The position numbers and the translations under genes were made by a program. Source: Acholoe squamosa (Eukaryota; Annelida; Polychaeta; Phyllodocida; Polynoidae). Taken from it: a stretch of 64,000 nucleotides of DNA. The stretch lies in NCBI GenBank assembly GCA_949317995.1, contig OX439048.1, positions 23,317,495-23,381,494 on the forward strand. The letters run 5' to 3'. The notes under the pieces are model-generated. The model was not told the origin of the DNA. It was given only the letters and a program-made list of their open reading frames with translations, and made no database searches. Shown here one piece after another: positions 21,601 to 30,708 of the stretch; position 1 is the first letter of the stretch; every line of letters begins with the position of its first letter.

Positions 21601-23191
21601 GTCCCATAGGGAGAACTTTGGCCATGTATCTCGTGCCATTAGCAGAGAAAGTGGTAAGTGGCCTAGATTCTTCTGCTAGGGGAATCTGGTGGTAGGCGCT
21701 GTAGACATCCAATTTGGAAAAATATTTGGCGCCCGTTCTGCCTATCTGCTGCATGAGGTCGTCAGCTCTGGGGAATGAGTAAGAGAAAGTCTTTAAATTC
21801 TCATTTACCCATCTGTAGTCAACTACAATTCTCCAACCAGAGGCTACTGACCTGTCACCTTGTGGTTTCGGCACTAAAAAGGCGGGTGAGTTCCACTCAC
21901 AGGGTTTGGTACACTCTTCTATTATCCCCTGTTCTAAATGTTTTTTCAGGAGTTCCCTTTGAAAAATTTCTTTGTGAGGGGACATCCTATACGACGGTCT
22001 GTTGCAGGGTTTGAAGTCTGGTTTTAATTCAAGTTTAACTTCATTTTCTACATTGAGACCTATGGCGCTTTCATTTAGGACAAAGGCTTGCCTATTGGCC
22101 TCAACAATGTTTTTGATCTGTTGCCTTTGAATTTCAGAGAGTTTTTCACAGATTTTATACTTCAAAGGTTCATTCCCTTTGGGGAGTTGGTCCATGGGAT
22201 CCTCTCCACAATTGATTGGGAATAAGTCCTTTTCTGTTGTTACACTGTTGAGTGAATGGGCGCTATTGAGTGCACCAATGGGTACAGCCTTTTTGATGTT
22301 GAAAAGTCTAAATACACCGAGGTTCATGTGTCTTTTTATCTTGATGGGGAAGTCATTTGGGTTAGCTACTGTTACTGGTACTATTTTAAGGTCTGATCTA
22401 GGTTTAACTATTGCGTGCTTAATAAGTACCGGTAGGGTAGAACCTGAGTTCTCAGTCAATCCAGTTTTTCCCACAATGTTGCTATTCCCTATCACGACCG
22501 CATTGAAAGTGGCTTCAGTGTTTGGTGGAATATCAACATTTTTGTTTGCCCTGATGTAGTTGGGCGATGGGGGGGTCGGTCCAAAGGAAATTTTGGCTTT
22601 GTATTTGGTCATGAAATTTACTCCTAAAATTAGGGGATGGTTCAGCTCAGGTACCACATGGAATCTGGATCTGAATTCATGGCCACCAATGAGGAATGTT
22701 ACAGTCATGGAGTGATTTACTTGGATGGGTGTTTTATCAGCCAATAAAACTGTCAGTCGCGCGCGTCTCCCGTGTCTGAAATTTGGAGTGTTCGCGATTT
22801 TGTCAGCCATTTTTTGGCTAATAAAAGAAAGTGAGGCGCCGGAGTCAACAAGAGCTCTATACAAGTGGTTATTTATGTCTACAGAAACTGCACCCTTGGT
22901 TAATTCTGTATCAACGTAAATGGCCTTACCTTGCTGCCCATGCTGCTCGGATTTGATCCTCAGTTTCAGGATTGAAGTCCTCTGGCTCTGGTCCTCATAC
23001 TCGTCCTCGTCATCACTGGAGTCTGAATTCTCATTGGTGTTTAAGAAGTTGGTATAATTCAAACTGAATGATTGGGAGTCTACTGAATTCATTTCTGCAT
23101 CAGCGTCTCGAGAAGTGTCCTTGGATAATTTGATGGTCGTGGTCCGGGTGGGGTCGGGGTCACTAGGTGCTTGAGTGCCTTCCCCTGATCC
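18689..23191 (-). CDS. pol: Pol polyprotein: protease, RT, RNase H, integrase (copy 1, intact)
   Basis: The frame is continuous with gag across the UAG; the first Met is at 23092 (1467 residues from there). The aspartic protease has VDSGAS (D83). RT has YVDD (524-527), preceded by LDVYSAYHQIPL. RNase H begins with FTDSS (D671) and includes DHTAL. A connector rich in Lys/Pro follows. Integrase has an HHCC-type zinc finger (ending CGTCHTC), then the D, D-x35-E core (MDTIGPF, NTDNAQQY, GLCERQHQ) and a GPY/F module (YSGPYIIMKM), then a long basic tail ending at 18689. No chromodomain. Typical Ty3/gypsy order. No internal stop, in contrast to env. Confidence 0.95.
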   Translation of the reverse strand, partial: GSGEGTQAPSDPDPTRTTTIKLSKDTSRDADAEMNSVDSQSFSLNYTNFLNTNENSDSSDDEDEYEDQSQRTSILKLRIKSEQHGQQGKAIYVDTELTKGAVSVDINNHLYRALVDSGASLSFISQKMADKIANTPNFRHGRRARLTVLLADKTPIQVNHSMTVTFLIGGHEFRSRFHVVPELNHPLILGVNFMTKYKAKISFGPTPPSPNYIRANKNVDIPPNTEATFNAVVIGNSNIVGKTGLTENSGSTLPVLIKHAIVKPRSDLKIVPVTVANPNDFPIKIKRHMNLGVFRLFNIKKAVPIGALNSAHSLNSVTTEKDLFPINCGEDPMDQLPKGNEPLKYKICEKLSEIQRQQIKNIVEANRQAFVLNESAIGLNVENEVKLELKPDFKPCNRPSYRMSPHKEIFQRELLKKHLEQGIIEECTKPCEWNSPAFLVPKPQGDRSVASGWRIVVDYRWVNENLKTFSYSFPRADDLMQQIGRTGAKYFSKLDVYSAYHQIPLAEESRPLTTFSANGTRYMAKVLPMGLKTSGLSFMNVMVQLLMKCKYKNAVAYVDDVAIYSPTWERHLQDLDKVLKLFIRGNIKLKSEKCEFGTTKMEFLGFNVDQHGLSPSPDKIGPVKTFPPPKNIHDLRCFNGMAQFYKRFIRGFAHVMKPLYEATKSTFKWTTECQRAFEKIKAAICTDAVLKFPDYKRPFVIFTDSSNYSLGAVITQVDDYGFYRPIEFAGRGLTPQESRYGITDKELLGIVFAVKKFHHYVDGTHFKVYSDHTALVSLFNKKENITNGRLARWVDTVMSYDFEVRYLQGRANIVADFLSRRKYPPGSDDPIPIRSQGKIILPPKSVKFSDITMTKVFKSNDPIPKNPVLMGPPRSILKGGQIWGSTSKKPKGVIAKKGSSEREKLSSIQTVPELCILTRSKAKLPDLATPPQPSKSTRSKQTRPTKVKDTKTKTRGRPPKSRSPRVSVKLANTRRAKLSHKVLPMAERAISQLCKHHSLTPSRETLIQAQQEDVFSNSMLSYINKGELPEDPSLSKQILLNHDQFMILDEVLFRITKSTYGDSLEPTLQIVIPEKWAESLIEATHCSPLGGHLGPTKTYAAIRSRYYWRSMFKHVFDYCGTCHTCLTTKKRPKHLRTPMTLRDPVFTAYTHLTMDTIGPFTPAVDGSSFIHVVTDHATRHITVWATKDNTSAEVALGFFQRVICVFGSPSVLNTDNAQQYVSKYFTSFCDKFGIKHVTGSAHWSKSQGLCERQHQTIESSLRAFVSKSQKHWSTFLQAIAFSINNTVYSVLGYSPSLLVFGKQTHLPTESSLSLVQQTEEIKDKEKLVTALLSLRDDIQLKAAESMVKYHKKMKARHDATASPCTYNTGQLVYLHIPNLLVKQTSKKLQATYSGPYIIMKMTSPVTAKLKRLQDGKVLKKSIHVSRLRRPITKASAKAVIKRLQSGPVNTLYDPDLDSTHIGEPESPAVKKKRRRPAKKGLVTSAPSPKKKTKKKSTKKK

Positions 23192-23200
23192 CTATTCATC
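23180..23200 (-). promoter_or_regulatory. Gag-pol stop-codon readthrough site (candidate)
   Basis: GAA-UAG-GGA-UCA-GGG: an amber codon followed by a G, with pol open in the same frame. Murine gammaretroviruses suppress a UAG with a purine-rich 3' context in a similar way; here it is inferred. Confidence 0.55.
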
Positions 23201-26149
23201 TTGTGTGTTATTGGGGCTGTCATTGTCGGCCTCAGACTGAGACCCTGAATGGCTTCTGGAGTAGTTCCTGCCTGGGGTTGGATCTCTGGATTTCTTCAAT
23301 GACTGTTGTACCCAATTGTCTGGGATGGTGAAGTCAGCTGGGACCATGAAGGAGACATTTTTATTGTTATTTGGCTGTCCAGCAACTGGTATGAAGACAA
23401 AACTTTTGTTGCTATCGGAGGATCTTGACCTTTGTTCTGATCTGTCTTTTGACCTATCTCTTCCTGGGGACTTATAGTCAGATCTATTTTTGGAATTAGA
23501 TCTGTAGTCTTTGGGATTGGATCTGTCTGAAGACTTGGACCTTCCTCTGTAACTGTTTTTGAATTTATTTTCATACTGTTTGTTGTAGTTACTACTGGGC
23601 AGTCTGTCTTCTTTCTTGTGGTCGCGCTGATATTTATCCTTCCTGGATCTGTTGTCATCCTTGTTGTAGCCTACTGCACATAACTCTGCTGAGCTATTCT
23701 GAGCAATTTTTATGGCCTCGAGGTTCAATTCTTGATTTATGGCTAATTCTTCAGCTTCCAGCAAGGTCTTGTGAGACTTAGCTACAACAACATTTTTCAG
23801 CTCGGGTCTGAGGCCATTTACAAGGTAGTCCACTTGTGAAGCCTCGTCCAGGCTGCTGTTGGACAACAACATGGTCATGTCTGCAAGGTAATCCTCAGTG
23901 GTTTCATTTGGCTTTTGTTTCCTGGCTCTGTATCCCTTGAGGATGGTACTGAGGTCGGGAGTGCCAAATCTCGCCAAGAAAGCTTCATAGACGGCGTCAT
24001 TGTTTTGCATGATGGGTTTGTCCATTATGTTGCTGAAAAACCACTGAGCTGCCCTCCCTTTGAGAAAAGTGTACAGGCAAGTTGCATGTAGGTCAGGCCT
24101 CTTGGCATGCACATTCCTTATGAAGAACTTAAATTCAGTCAGAAATTTTGCTGCAGACCTGTAGGGCGTCGGTTTATCAAAAGGTTCAGGCTTGTTGAAT
24201 GAGCCTAACTGGGCAGATGTGAGCTTGTCGCTGTCCATTCTACTAGGGGAAAATCTGGTGTACTCAGCGCCATGGTATCCTCCCTGGTGCACTACCGGTG
24301 TGGAGTGTGCTATATGATCATACCTAGGAGGATATGGTAGTCCAGAGTGGTTGCTTGTTTGTCCTTGGGGACTGTAAACACCATTAACCACATGGCCACC
24401 GTGTTGCTTTGGATTAGGCGCTGTGTTACAAGATGTTGTCGCCCCCTGGTGGGTGTTTGGTGCACTAGCTGTTGGAGATTGGTGCAGTGCGTGTGATGCT
24501 GTGTATTGGTTGTCTTTGAAAGCATGTGGTGGGCTCATCCCTGCTCCTGTCATGTCATTGTGGCTGGTGCTGTAGTCAGGTGCCGTGGGGTAAGGAGGAG
24601 TGGATTGTGCATGCCCTGAATTGCCTTGGGCGCCGGTGGCGGTTTGGTTGGGGTTGGTGGCGTCAGCACTGTTGGAATGGCTTTGAATGGCCCTCATTAG
24701 GTCAAGCCTCATTGAGTCCATGTTTTTGCTTAGCTGGTCAGTCATTTGATATGTGAAATCCTCGGATCTTCTGAGAACTTCCATATTGCCTTGTTCTGCC
24801 TGCCTGAAGTTGTGGGCGGTGTTGCATTCCATATTCTCCTTCCAGCGTTCCATGTCATCTAACCTGAGGTGTACTCTAGCCAACTGATCTGAGTGTTCTT
24901 GTCCATGATTTTTAATTTCAGTGGATAGGGTGCTCACGTGTTTGGCTAATAGCTCAGAGAGAGACTCACTGACAGCGTTAGTGCAGTCCCTGACAAGACT
25001 TCTCCTCATGTCCTCCTGGTCATACTGAGGGGGCTGGCCTCGGGACATTGCCATATTGGGTCGGCGGGGAAAGGTTACTTCAGTATCTTCTTCAGGTGAA
25101 CCGATAAGGTGAGGTGAGTTGTAAGGCGTCCTGTTGCCTCTATTGAGTAGCGGGGTTGTAGCTACGAGATGAGATCTGCTTGTAGCTCCGTCCACACTTC
25201 TCAGTAGTCTGTAACCAGTGGGGGTTCTTCTTCTAAGAGGTGAACTTGATTGGGCCCTCCTTCTAAATCTAGAGGCTTGTCTGGATGGTGAGTCCACTGA
25301 CCTGGTTCTAAGTGGCTGTGTAGGTGTGTACACAGGTGGGGGGTACAGGTCCTCCTCTTCAGATGTGGATTGGTATCGGTTTGGCTGGGTAATGGTAGGG
25401 TCAAGCCACTCATCCAATAGTCTATTAATGTTGAGTGAGAAGTTTGGATTGTCTCCTACCGGGTGTCCAGAGTCGTTATTGGAAACCCTGCCTACACCGT
25501 TTTCATAGGCTGCTCTCCACCTAGAAACTGCTGATCCGATTCTGTCTCTCCAGTAATCAGCGTCTAGGGAGGCGTCAGAGTCTGTGTCCACAACCACTGG
25601 CTCCTCACAAACTGGTAGTTTATGTGAAGTTACACCTGGATTAGTTTGTGCTGCAGATGCAGGTGCCCTAGGTGTTGTGGGTTGTGTGGGGGTGATGTCC
25701 TGGAGGGCGGCTTGAAGCTCTGGTGTTCTGTCCTCCAGGTGTGGGTCGAGGTACAAATGGCTCTGAGTATTGTCCACTGGTACTTCAGAGGTTGGGCTAG
25801 TTATACCAGAAAGTCTTAGTGGCGGTGAATTTACTTGCGAGTAACCAGGTAAGGTGATGTCTAATCCTGGTGCAGATAGTGATACTGGCGTACTGGTGTG
25901 TGCTCCAGTATTGTGATCCACTATTGTAGAGGAAAATTGCTCAATACCAGTACTCACAGGTTGTAATACGTGGGCCTGCAGTGCTATAGGTAAAACTGGA
26001 TCCAATGTCAGGGCGTCTGGAGATGAAGTTTGCCTCTGGAGGGGATGTGTAGTATCACTTGTGGGTTGGTTGGGCGCGTCTAGCCCAGGTGATGTAAAGG
26101 TGCATTGTTTTGAAGCTGGCTCCTTAGGTGATGTCTCACTATTGCTCAT
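23192..26149 (-). CDS. gag: Gag polyprotein (copy 1)
   Basis: 985 residues, unusually long. The N-terminal 350 are Pro/Thr/Ser-rich and apparently disordered; helical stretches with coiled-coil character follow (about 380-460); a Ty3-type capsid domain lies at about 650-830 (RAAQWFFSNI, YRARKQKPNETTEDYL, LVNGLRPEL). The C terminus is Arg/Ser/Lys-rich (about 835-925). No CCHC zinc knuckle; the basic RS-rich tail probably replaces it for RNA binding. The ATG at 26149 is only 52 bases from the 5' LTR. The ORF ends in UAG (23194-23192), and pol follows in the same frame. Confidence 0.9.
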   Translation of the reverse strand: MSNSETSPKEPASKQCTFTSPGLDAPNQPTSDTTHPLQRQTSSPDALTLDPVLPIALQAHVLQPVSTGIEQFSSTIVDHNTGAHTSTPVSLSAPGLDITLPGYSQVNSPPLRLSGITSPTSEVPVDNTQSHLYLDPHLEDRTPELQAALQDITPTQPTTPRAPASAAQTNPGVTSHKLPVCEEPVVVDTDSDASLDADYWRDRIGSAVSRWRAAYENGVGRVSNNDSGHPVGDNPNFSLNINRLLDEWLDPTITQPNRYQSTSEEEDLYPPPVYTPTQPLRTRSVDSPSRQASRFRRRAQSSSPLRRRTPTGYRLLRSVDGATSRSHLVATTPLLNRGNRTPYNSPHLIGSPEEDTEVTFPRRPNMAMSRGQPPQYDQEDMRRSLVRDCTNAVSESLSELLAKHVSTLSTEIKNHGQEHSDQLARVHLRLDDMERWKENMECNTAHNFRQAEQGNMEVLRRSEDFTYQMTDQLSKNMDSMRLDLMRAIQSHSNSADATNPNQTATGAQGNSGHAQSTPPYPTAPDYSTSHNDMTGAGMSPPHAFKDNQYTASHALHQSPTASAPNTHQGATTSCNTAPNPKQHGGHVVNGVYSPQGQTSNHSGLPYPPRYDHIAHSTPVVHQGGYHGAEYTRFSPSRMDSDKLTSAQLGSFNKPEPFDKPTPYRSAAKFLTEFKFFIRNVHAKRPDLHATCLYTFLKGRAAQWFFSNIMDKPIMQNNDAVYEAFLARFGTPDLSTILKGYRARKQKPNETTEDYLADMTMLLSNSSLDEASQVDYLVNGLRPELKNVVVAKSHKTLLEAEELAINQELNLEAIKIAQNSSAELCAVGYNKDDNRSRKDKYQRDHKKEDRLPSSNYNKQYENKFKNSYRGRSKSSDRSNPKDYRSNSKNRSDYKSPGRDRSKDRSEQRSRSSDSNKSFVFIPVAGQPNNNKNVSFMVPADFTIPDNWVQQSLKKSRDPTPGRNYSRSHSGSQSEADNDSPNNTQDE

Positions 26150-26201
26150 GTTTAATGAGAGGTTGGTAGTGGGATATTCTTGGAGGGTTCATCCACCATC
26201 G

Positions 26202-26851
26202 TGTCAATGGACGGTTACATGTGGTGAAGTGAATGTACACGGAATCCAGGGAAGTTCAGTTGATCCTTTTATTGCATAGCTGACATGAGTGTTTCATAAA
26301 GGTGGTAACGATGATAACACTCGCCAAGATCTAAGCTCTGCCTCTGATCCTATAGCTCAACCTGTCGTAGGTTCTAGGTATAGGTGTAAGGTGTAAGTTG
26401 GGAGAGATGATTGGGAGCTGCTCAAGCTGCCTTTTATATGAAGGACTTGAGCAGCTCGCAGTGTTGTGAAATATTCTATACACGTGGCTCAATGAAATAG
26501 GGACACGTGTCATAGGGAGAGATTGCCACCTGTGTGTTAATCATATTGATGAGGATTGAGAGGAGATTGTGAAATATTCTCTCATTCCAAATATGGCATC
26601 ACAGGTGGACCCCACATCCTCCAGCGGGGCTGTGTGGGTGTAGATATGATTGGAATGTTATTACATCCGTCTACATTATGTCACAGAGCCTCATGGAGGA
26701 GATGTGTTTGTGGTGACTAAAGGATCCTGGTTCCTGTTGAGGAATGCAGGACATTGTTGAGTATGGATCGTGAGCAGAGCTTGGGTTTTATATGGCGAAG
26801 AAATTAGTAAATATGAAAAATAATAATAATACCCAGAATGGTCCATTGACA
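26202..26851 (-). repeat. 5' LTR of copy 1
   Basis: 650 bp. In element sense the TATA (CATATAAAAGG, near 26440-26429) sits in the loop of a 12-bp hairpin (stems 26415-26426 and 26446-26457); an AATAAA signal lies at 26273-26268. Confidence 0.95.
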
Positions 26852-27186
26852 GTATGTAGCGGTGTTGTAACTTGGTTAAGTATATATTGTTAAATATGAT
26901 TGCACTAACAAATATGTAACTTGGGGTTAGGATGTAGAGGTATTGTAACTTGGTTTAGTATCTATATACTGTTGAATATGATTGCACTAGCAATATATAT
27001 TACATGAGTAATATATTTCAAGCTATTTAAACCAACCAGAATATTAATATGCCTTATGTCTGAACATTATTTTTTGTATATGATATTACAAGAATGAATA
27101 TTATACTTTATCTATTATCTTTGAGTTATCTTTGATTAAATTCATTTATGTAATAAATTGGTAAATTTTAAACTGTGTTTGTTAAT
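26852..27186. other. Tandem-repeat flank and AT-rich gap
   Basis: Contains the GTAT duplication (26852-26855), the right part of the split tandem repeat, and AT-rich 3' flank of the gene that follows on the minus strand. Confidence 0.6.
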
Positions 27187-28308
27187 CTATATAGGGAAAC
27201 ATTGATTGTATATGACATGATCATCATTATCATCAACATGATTTGGTGAAATTTCTTTGTTCATTTTCTCTAAATTAACCATTTCCAAAGTGTCTCGAAA
27301 AATACTGAAATAAGAAGGATTATGTTTGTTCCTAGCGTGATAAACAACAATAACCAAAATAACAACTACAACAACAAGAACAATAATTATTACAGTAGTA
27401 ACTATAGTATAAACCGACCATGTATTTCTTTCTGGCAAAATTGTTGTTGTTTTTGTTGTTGGTGATGATGATGATGATGATGATGATGATGCTGACACTG
27501 TTGGTATTGTGGATTGAACAGTGGTCAAGGGATTGGGTGACACAGAAGAAGTGTCTTGTTTGTTTTTTGTAGTGAAAGCAGTAGTTGTATCTGCACTAAT
27601 AGTAGTAGTAGTAGTCCTAGGTTTAGTGACAACCTTACTAGTGGTAGTAGTACTAAAAGTAGTACCGGTAGTAGCAGCAATAGTAGCAGCAATAGTAGTT
27701 GCAGTAGTAGTGGGACTACTAGTAGGAGTAGTAGTAACGGTAGTAGTAGTAGTAGTAGTACTAGTAGTAGTAGGAGGAGTAGTAGTAGGAGGAGTAGTAG
27801 AAGTAGGAACAGTAGTGGTGGTGCTGCTACCAATGACAATAGTACTAGATTTAAAAGTGGTATTAATTTCATAGCTAGGAGTGTTGGGGGTAGAGGCAGT
27901 GGTACTTGTTGTAGTATTAGAAGTAGTAATTAAATTTGTAGACATAGAAGTAGAAACAGGCGTAGTAGATGGGGTTTTACAGTCAGACAAAATTGTAAAA
28001 CCAGGATTCACGGGTAGAGAGGAGCAGTTTATGTCAGTGTAGCGTACATCCAATAGTTCCAAAGCCTCAAATCTTTCATAAGATTTTTTGTTGTATTCAA
28101 ATATGTAACACGTTTTAAAGTCCAGTTTTCAATAGTCATGGTTGTTGGGCATGTAGAGTTGATCAGGTCTTACCTTTCTACACATTATACTTAATGTTTC
28201 ACTGTTACAAGTATATGAGAAACACATATCCTCCCTTCCTGCTGTTGATTTTAGGTGACAACAGTAAAATATGGTAAATAACCACATTTTAAAACATATT
28301 CCCTTCAT
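27187..28308 (-). pseudogene. Mucin-like single-pass membrane protein, paralogue of 29145, with one stop
   Basis: The frame runs from ATG 28308 to 27187 with a single in-frame TGA near 28140, where the paralogue has an ordinary residue. It has a hydrophobic signal-like start, a Cys-bearing N-terminal domain ending in SDC, a Thr/Ser-rich mucin-like stalk (coded by simple triplet repeats), a long Val/Ile-rich transmembrane helix (about 27,330-27,410) and a cytoplasmic tail of about 50 residues with DHVIYNQC. It matches the gene at 29145 at the KLDFKTC / YLDFRTC segment and the SDC motif. Function unknown; a cell-surface protein. The stop may be a polymorphism, an error or true loss. Confidence 0.65.
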
Positions 28309-28524
28309 GTTGAGTTGTAGCAGTGAGTGTTCTTAGTAAGAAGGTTGAATAAAAGAAGGGGGGCATTTTAGGTCAGCTCTGATTTTATAGCAAAAACAAA
28401 AAATCTATTAATTGACTAGTTAATCTAAACAGATAGTCAGACAAAGGCAAATATAGATTAACCTATAGCTATACTTATGCATATGCCTATATCTGTGTCC
28501 GTGTGACAGATAAAATTTATTTTA

Positions 28525-28741
28525 CCGTAATCTCCCGCATATAAGACACATCTTATACATGAATTAGAGCCCCCAGCACCTTATAGGACCTCTTAAAGAA
28601 AGGGGTGCGTCTTATAGGCGGGGTACTTTTACTATACATTACTAAACCCTTTAAAAAAATCAAGCCCCAGTTTTGCCTTAGGGCATTCTTCTACTCGGGT
28701 GCGTCTTATACTTGAGATGAGTCTTATACGCAGGAGATTAC
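28525..28741. mobile_element. MITE with 25-bp terminal inverted repeats
   Basis: Ends TAATCTCCcGCaTATAAGAC (left, 28528-) and its inverse (28716-28740) match at 22 of 25 positions. TA lies on both flanks, as in Tc1/mariner-type insertions. No coding capacity. It sits between the two divergent paralogues. Confidence 0.7.
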
Positions 28742-29144
28742 TATAGTTCTGCCCCCTGGATTGCATTATTTAGCCTAAGTATAACTAAGTGCGGTGTTTC
28801 AAAAAACTGGTATCACCCCCTGGATTTCACTGTTTGAACTAAAGTTCAGCGCTGCTGCTGAGCGCATATCAAAGCGCCATCTGTCTTAAAAGTTATAAAC
28901 TAGATAATTAGGATCGCGCAAAATCATTGATCGCATTGAATTAAAGAAATAAATAAAACTTCTTTTATGTTGAATTTAAGAACTAATATACATTTAGAAT
29001 AGATTTAGATATTTTTATATTGAAAATTTCACTGTTTATTTAAATATAAAAGACATAAAATAGTATTTTCTGTTTGTGTTTTGAAGTCGCACGTTTTCAT
29101 CTTACTGAACAGTGCGCAACAACACGTGAAACCGAACATGGAAA

Positions 29145-30115
29145 ATGAGGAAAGTCAAGCAGAATTACTTTAATATGTCAGTCATACCGATATTCTTGCT
29201 GCTTTTAGGCGTCGAGGTAAATGCAAGATTATGTCAGGAGTGTCAGTGTAGAGGAATCTCAGTGAAATGTCGACGTTTGAGCATGATCGGGGTTCTTCGC
29301 CGCCAACTTGGTACAGATCAGGTTCACCGATTCAAATATTTGGATTTCAGAACGTGTACTATATCAAACTTTGAAAAGGCTCTACTTATGATTCCCTTGG
29401 TGTTTCCAAATGTATTAGAAGTGAACACTGAAAACACAAGAGTTAAATGTAGAAATGGAATTCATAAAGGTTTTGAAATACAATCTGACTGTGATAAACT
29501 TCCAAAGACCACTACAACCAGTGTATCTGAAAATGTCATCGATAACAACAACAACAACAACAACAACGATGGTGATGGTGGTGATGACGGCGGTAGTGTG
29601 CATTATACCACTGTAGGACTACCTGAAACTAACAACAACAACAACAACGGTGGTGGTGATGATGGTGATGGTGGTGTGCATTATACCACTGTAGACCTAC
29701 CTGAAACTATCACTCCCTCAAAATACCCATCCAACAACAACAACAACAAGAATGATGATGATGATGATGATGATGATGATAACAATGATGGTGGTGGTAA
29801 TCATGAAAAGACTGAACCTGGATTTATTAATACAGACCTTCCAACAAAGGTTGAGGATGTTGATGGTGTAGTTGAAGATAATTTCACGTCACCTAACATG
29901 ACTTATTCCAAACAAACAAGACTTATTCTGCTTATAACAGTGCCATGTGGTAGTCTTGTGTTGATTATGTTTTGTTGTTGGTTGGGTGGAAAATTAAAAC
30001 TATACTTTGAACTGAGAAAAGTATTAAGAAATAATCCTGCAGGAGTGATTAATATGGTATACAATGATCACTACCATGGCAATGTTCTTAAAGAAAACAT
30101 GACCTTGGAAGAAAG
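29145..30115 (+). CDS. Membrane glycoprotein with Asn/Asp/Gly-rich stalk, exon 1
   Basis: Signal peptide (FLLLLGV) after ATG 29145 or 29178; an N-terminal Cys domain (CQECQC...KC, like a short LRR cap, with FKYLDFRTC and IPLVFPNV); a stalk of AAC, GAT and GGT repeats; two copies of VHYTTVxLPET; a transmembrane helix near residues 262-283 (LILLITVPCGSLVLIMFCC); and the start of the cytoplasmic domain. The exon ends with a GTAATA donor at 30116 in phase 2. It is divergent from, and homologous to, the broken gene at 28308. Binding partner unknown. Confidence 0.75.
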
Positions 30116-30317
30116 GTAATATCCCTTTATTTTAACTAGTCTATACATTTTAAAACACTTTTTATGTTTTATATAAATATGATTGTAAGAAAATATATGA
30201 CATAAATATTCTATCACTGTATTTATATAGGGGTGCACTATATTTATTTACTGCACTAAAATTTAATTTGTGTAAAACATGTATAATTTGTGTTGCTTGT
30301 TTTTTGATGTATTACAG

Positions 30318-30708
30318 ACTAGCATTTGACAGAGAGGAAGAACAGGCGCGACAAAACCAACAAGATGCTAGCGCTCGTGCTCCCACCCCTCCTCCCAAGA
30401 ATGGACCCACTTCCTATGCTTCAGCTGACACTGCCCGCACAACATATGAAACTATTCCTCCTGAGTGTTCTGTTAATGAAGAAGATGAAGCAACAGGTGA
30501 AGACAAAGACCAAACCATACCTAAACAAGTAGTTCTATCTCGTCGTACTTGTGCATATTCTGATGATTGTGACAGACCTAATCTTCAATTAAACCAAGAT
30601 CAAGATCAAGATTCAGAACAAGACGTAGTGTTTGATCAGTCATTAATTGTAAAAAGACTCGTACAATACAAGACACACTTCCCTAGCCCGAAAATGTGTG
30701 TCTTGTGA
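30318..30708 (+). CDS. Cytoplasmic-tail exon of the gene at 29145
   Basis: A TTACAG acceptor (AG 30316-30317) and phase join exactly to 30115. It encodes about 130 residues, acidic and Gln/Asp-rich, with a Pro-rich patch (APTPPPKNGP, a possible SH3 target) and Tyr in TTYETIPP. It ends with TGA at 30706-30708. Confidence 0.7.

Larger units (their letters stand above)
10196..26851 (-). mobile_element. Full-length Ty3/gypsy endogenous retrovirus with env (copy 1)
   Basis: A 16,656-bp element on the minus strand: 5' LTR (26851-26202), gag, UAG, pol, promoter-like block, leader exon, ORF X, env, antisense unit, ORF Y, 3' LTR (10845-10196). LTRs are both 650 bp, start TGTCAAYGGAC and end GTCCATTGACA, and differ at about 11 positions (near 1.7%). 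A GTAT target duplication flanks it (10192-10195 and 26852-26855). A 16.7-kb length is very large for this superfamily, mainly because of about 8 kb downstream of pol. Gag and pol are open; env has one stop, X two stops and Y one frame change. The PBS after the 5' LTR could not be matched to a tRNA; the purine tract before the 3' LTR (rich in GTGGGGATT) is conserved in copy 2. Confidence 0.95.
10173..27005. repeat. Two-unit tandem repeat (about 77 bp) split by the retrovirus insertion
   Basis: Removing the element at 10196-26851 and one GTAT copy joins 10173-10195 to 26856 onward. The restored DNA then reads as two similar units, each starting with TAACTTGGG and containing ATTGCACTA. This independently confirms the insertion point and the 4-bp duplication. 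The repeat DNA itself is only the two flanking pieces. Confidence 0.7.

Noticed and set aside
26182-26201. tRNA primer-binding site after the 5' LTR
   Set aside because: A TGG occurs close to the LTR end, but the following bases did not fit the 3' end of a tRNA that I could name, so no PBS is annotated.
10196-26851. Assignment of copy 1 to foamy viruses or to vertebrate retroviruses
   Set aside because: RT, integrase GPY/F module, LTR ends and 4-bp duplication fit Ty3/gypsy; the internal promoter is only an analogy.
27521-27933. Several overlapping ORFs of simple repeats on both strands
   Set aside because: They are other-frame readings of the Thr/Ser-coding triplet repeat of the mucin-like gene.
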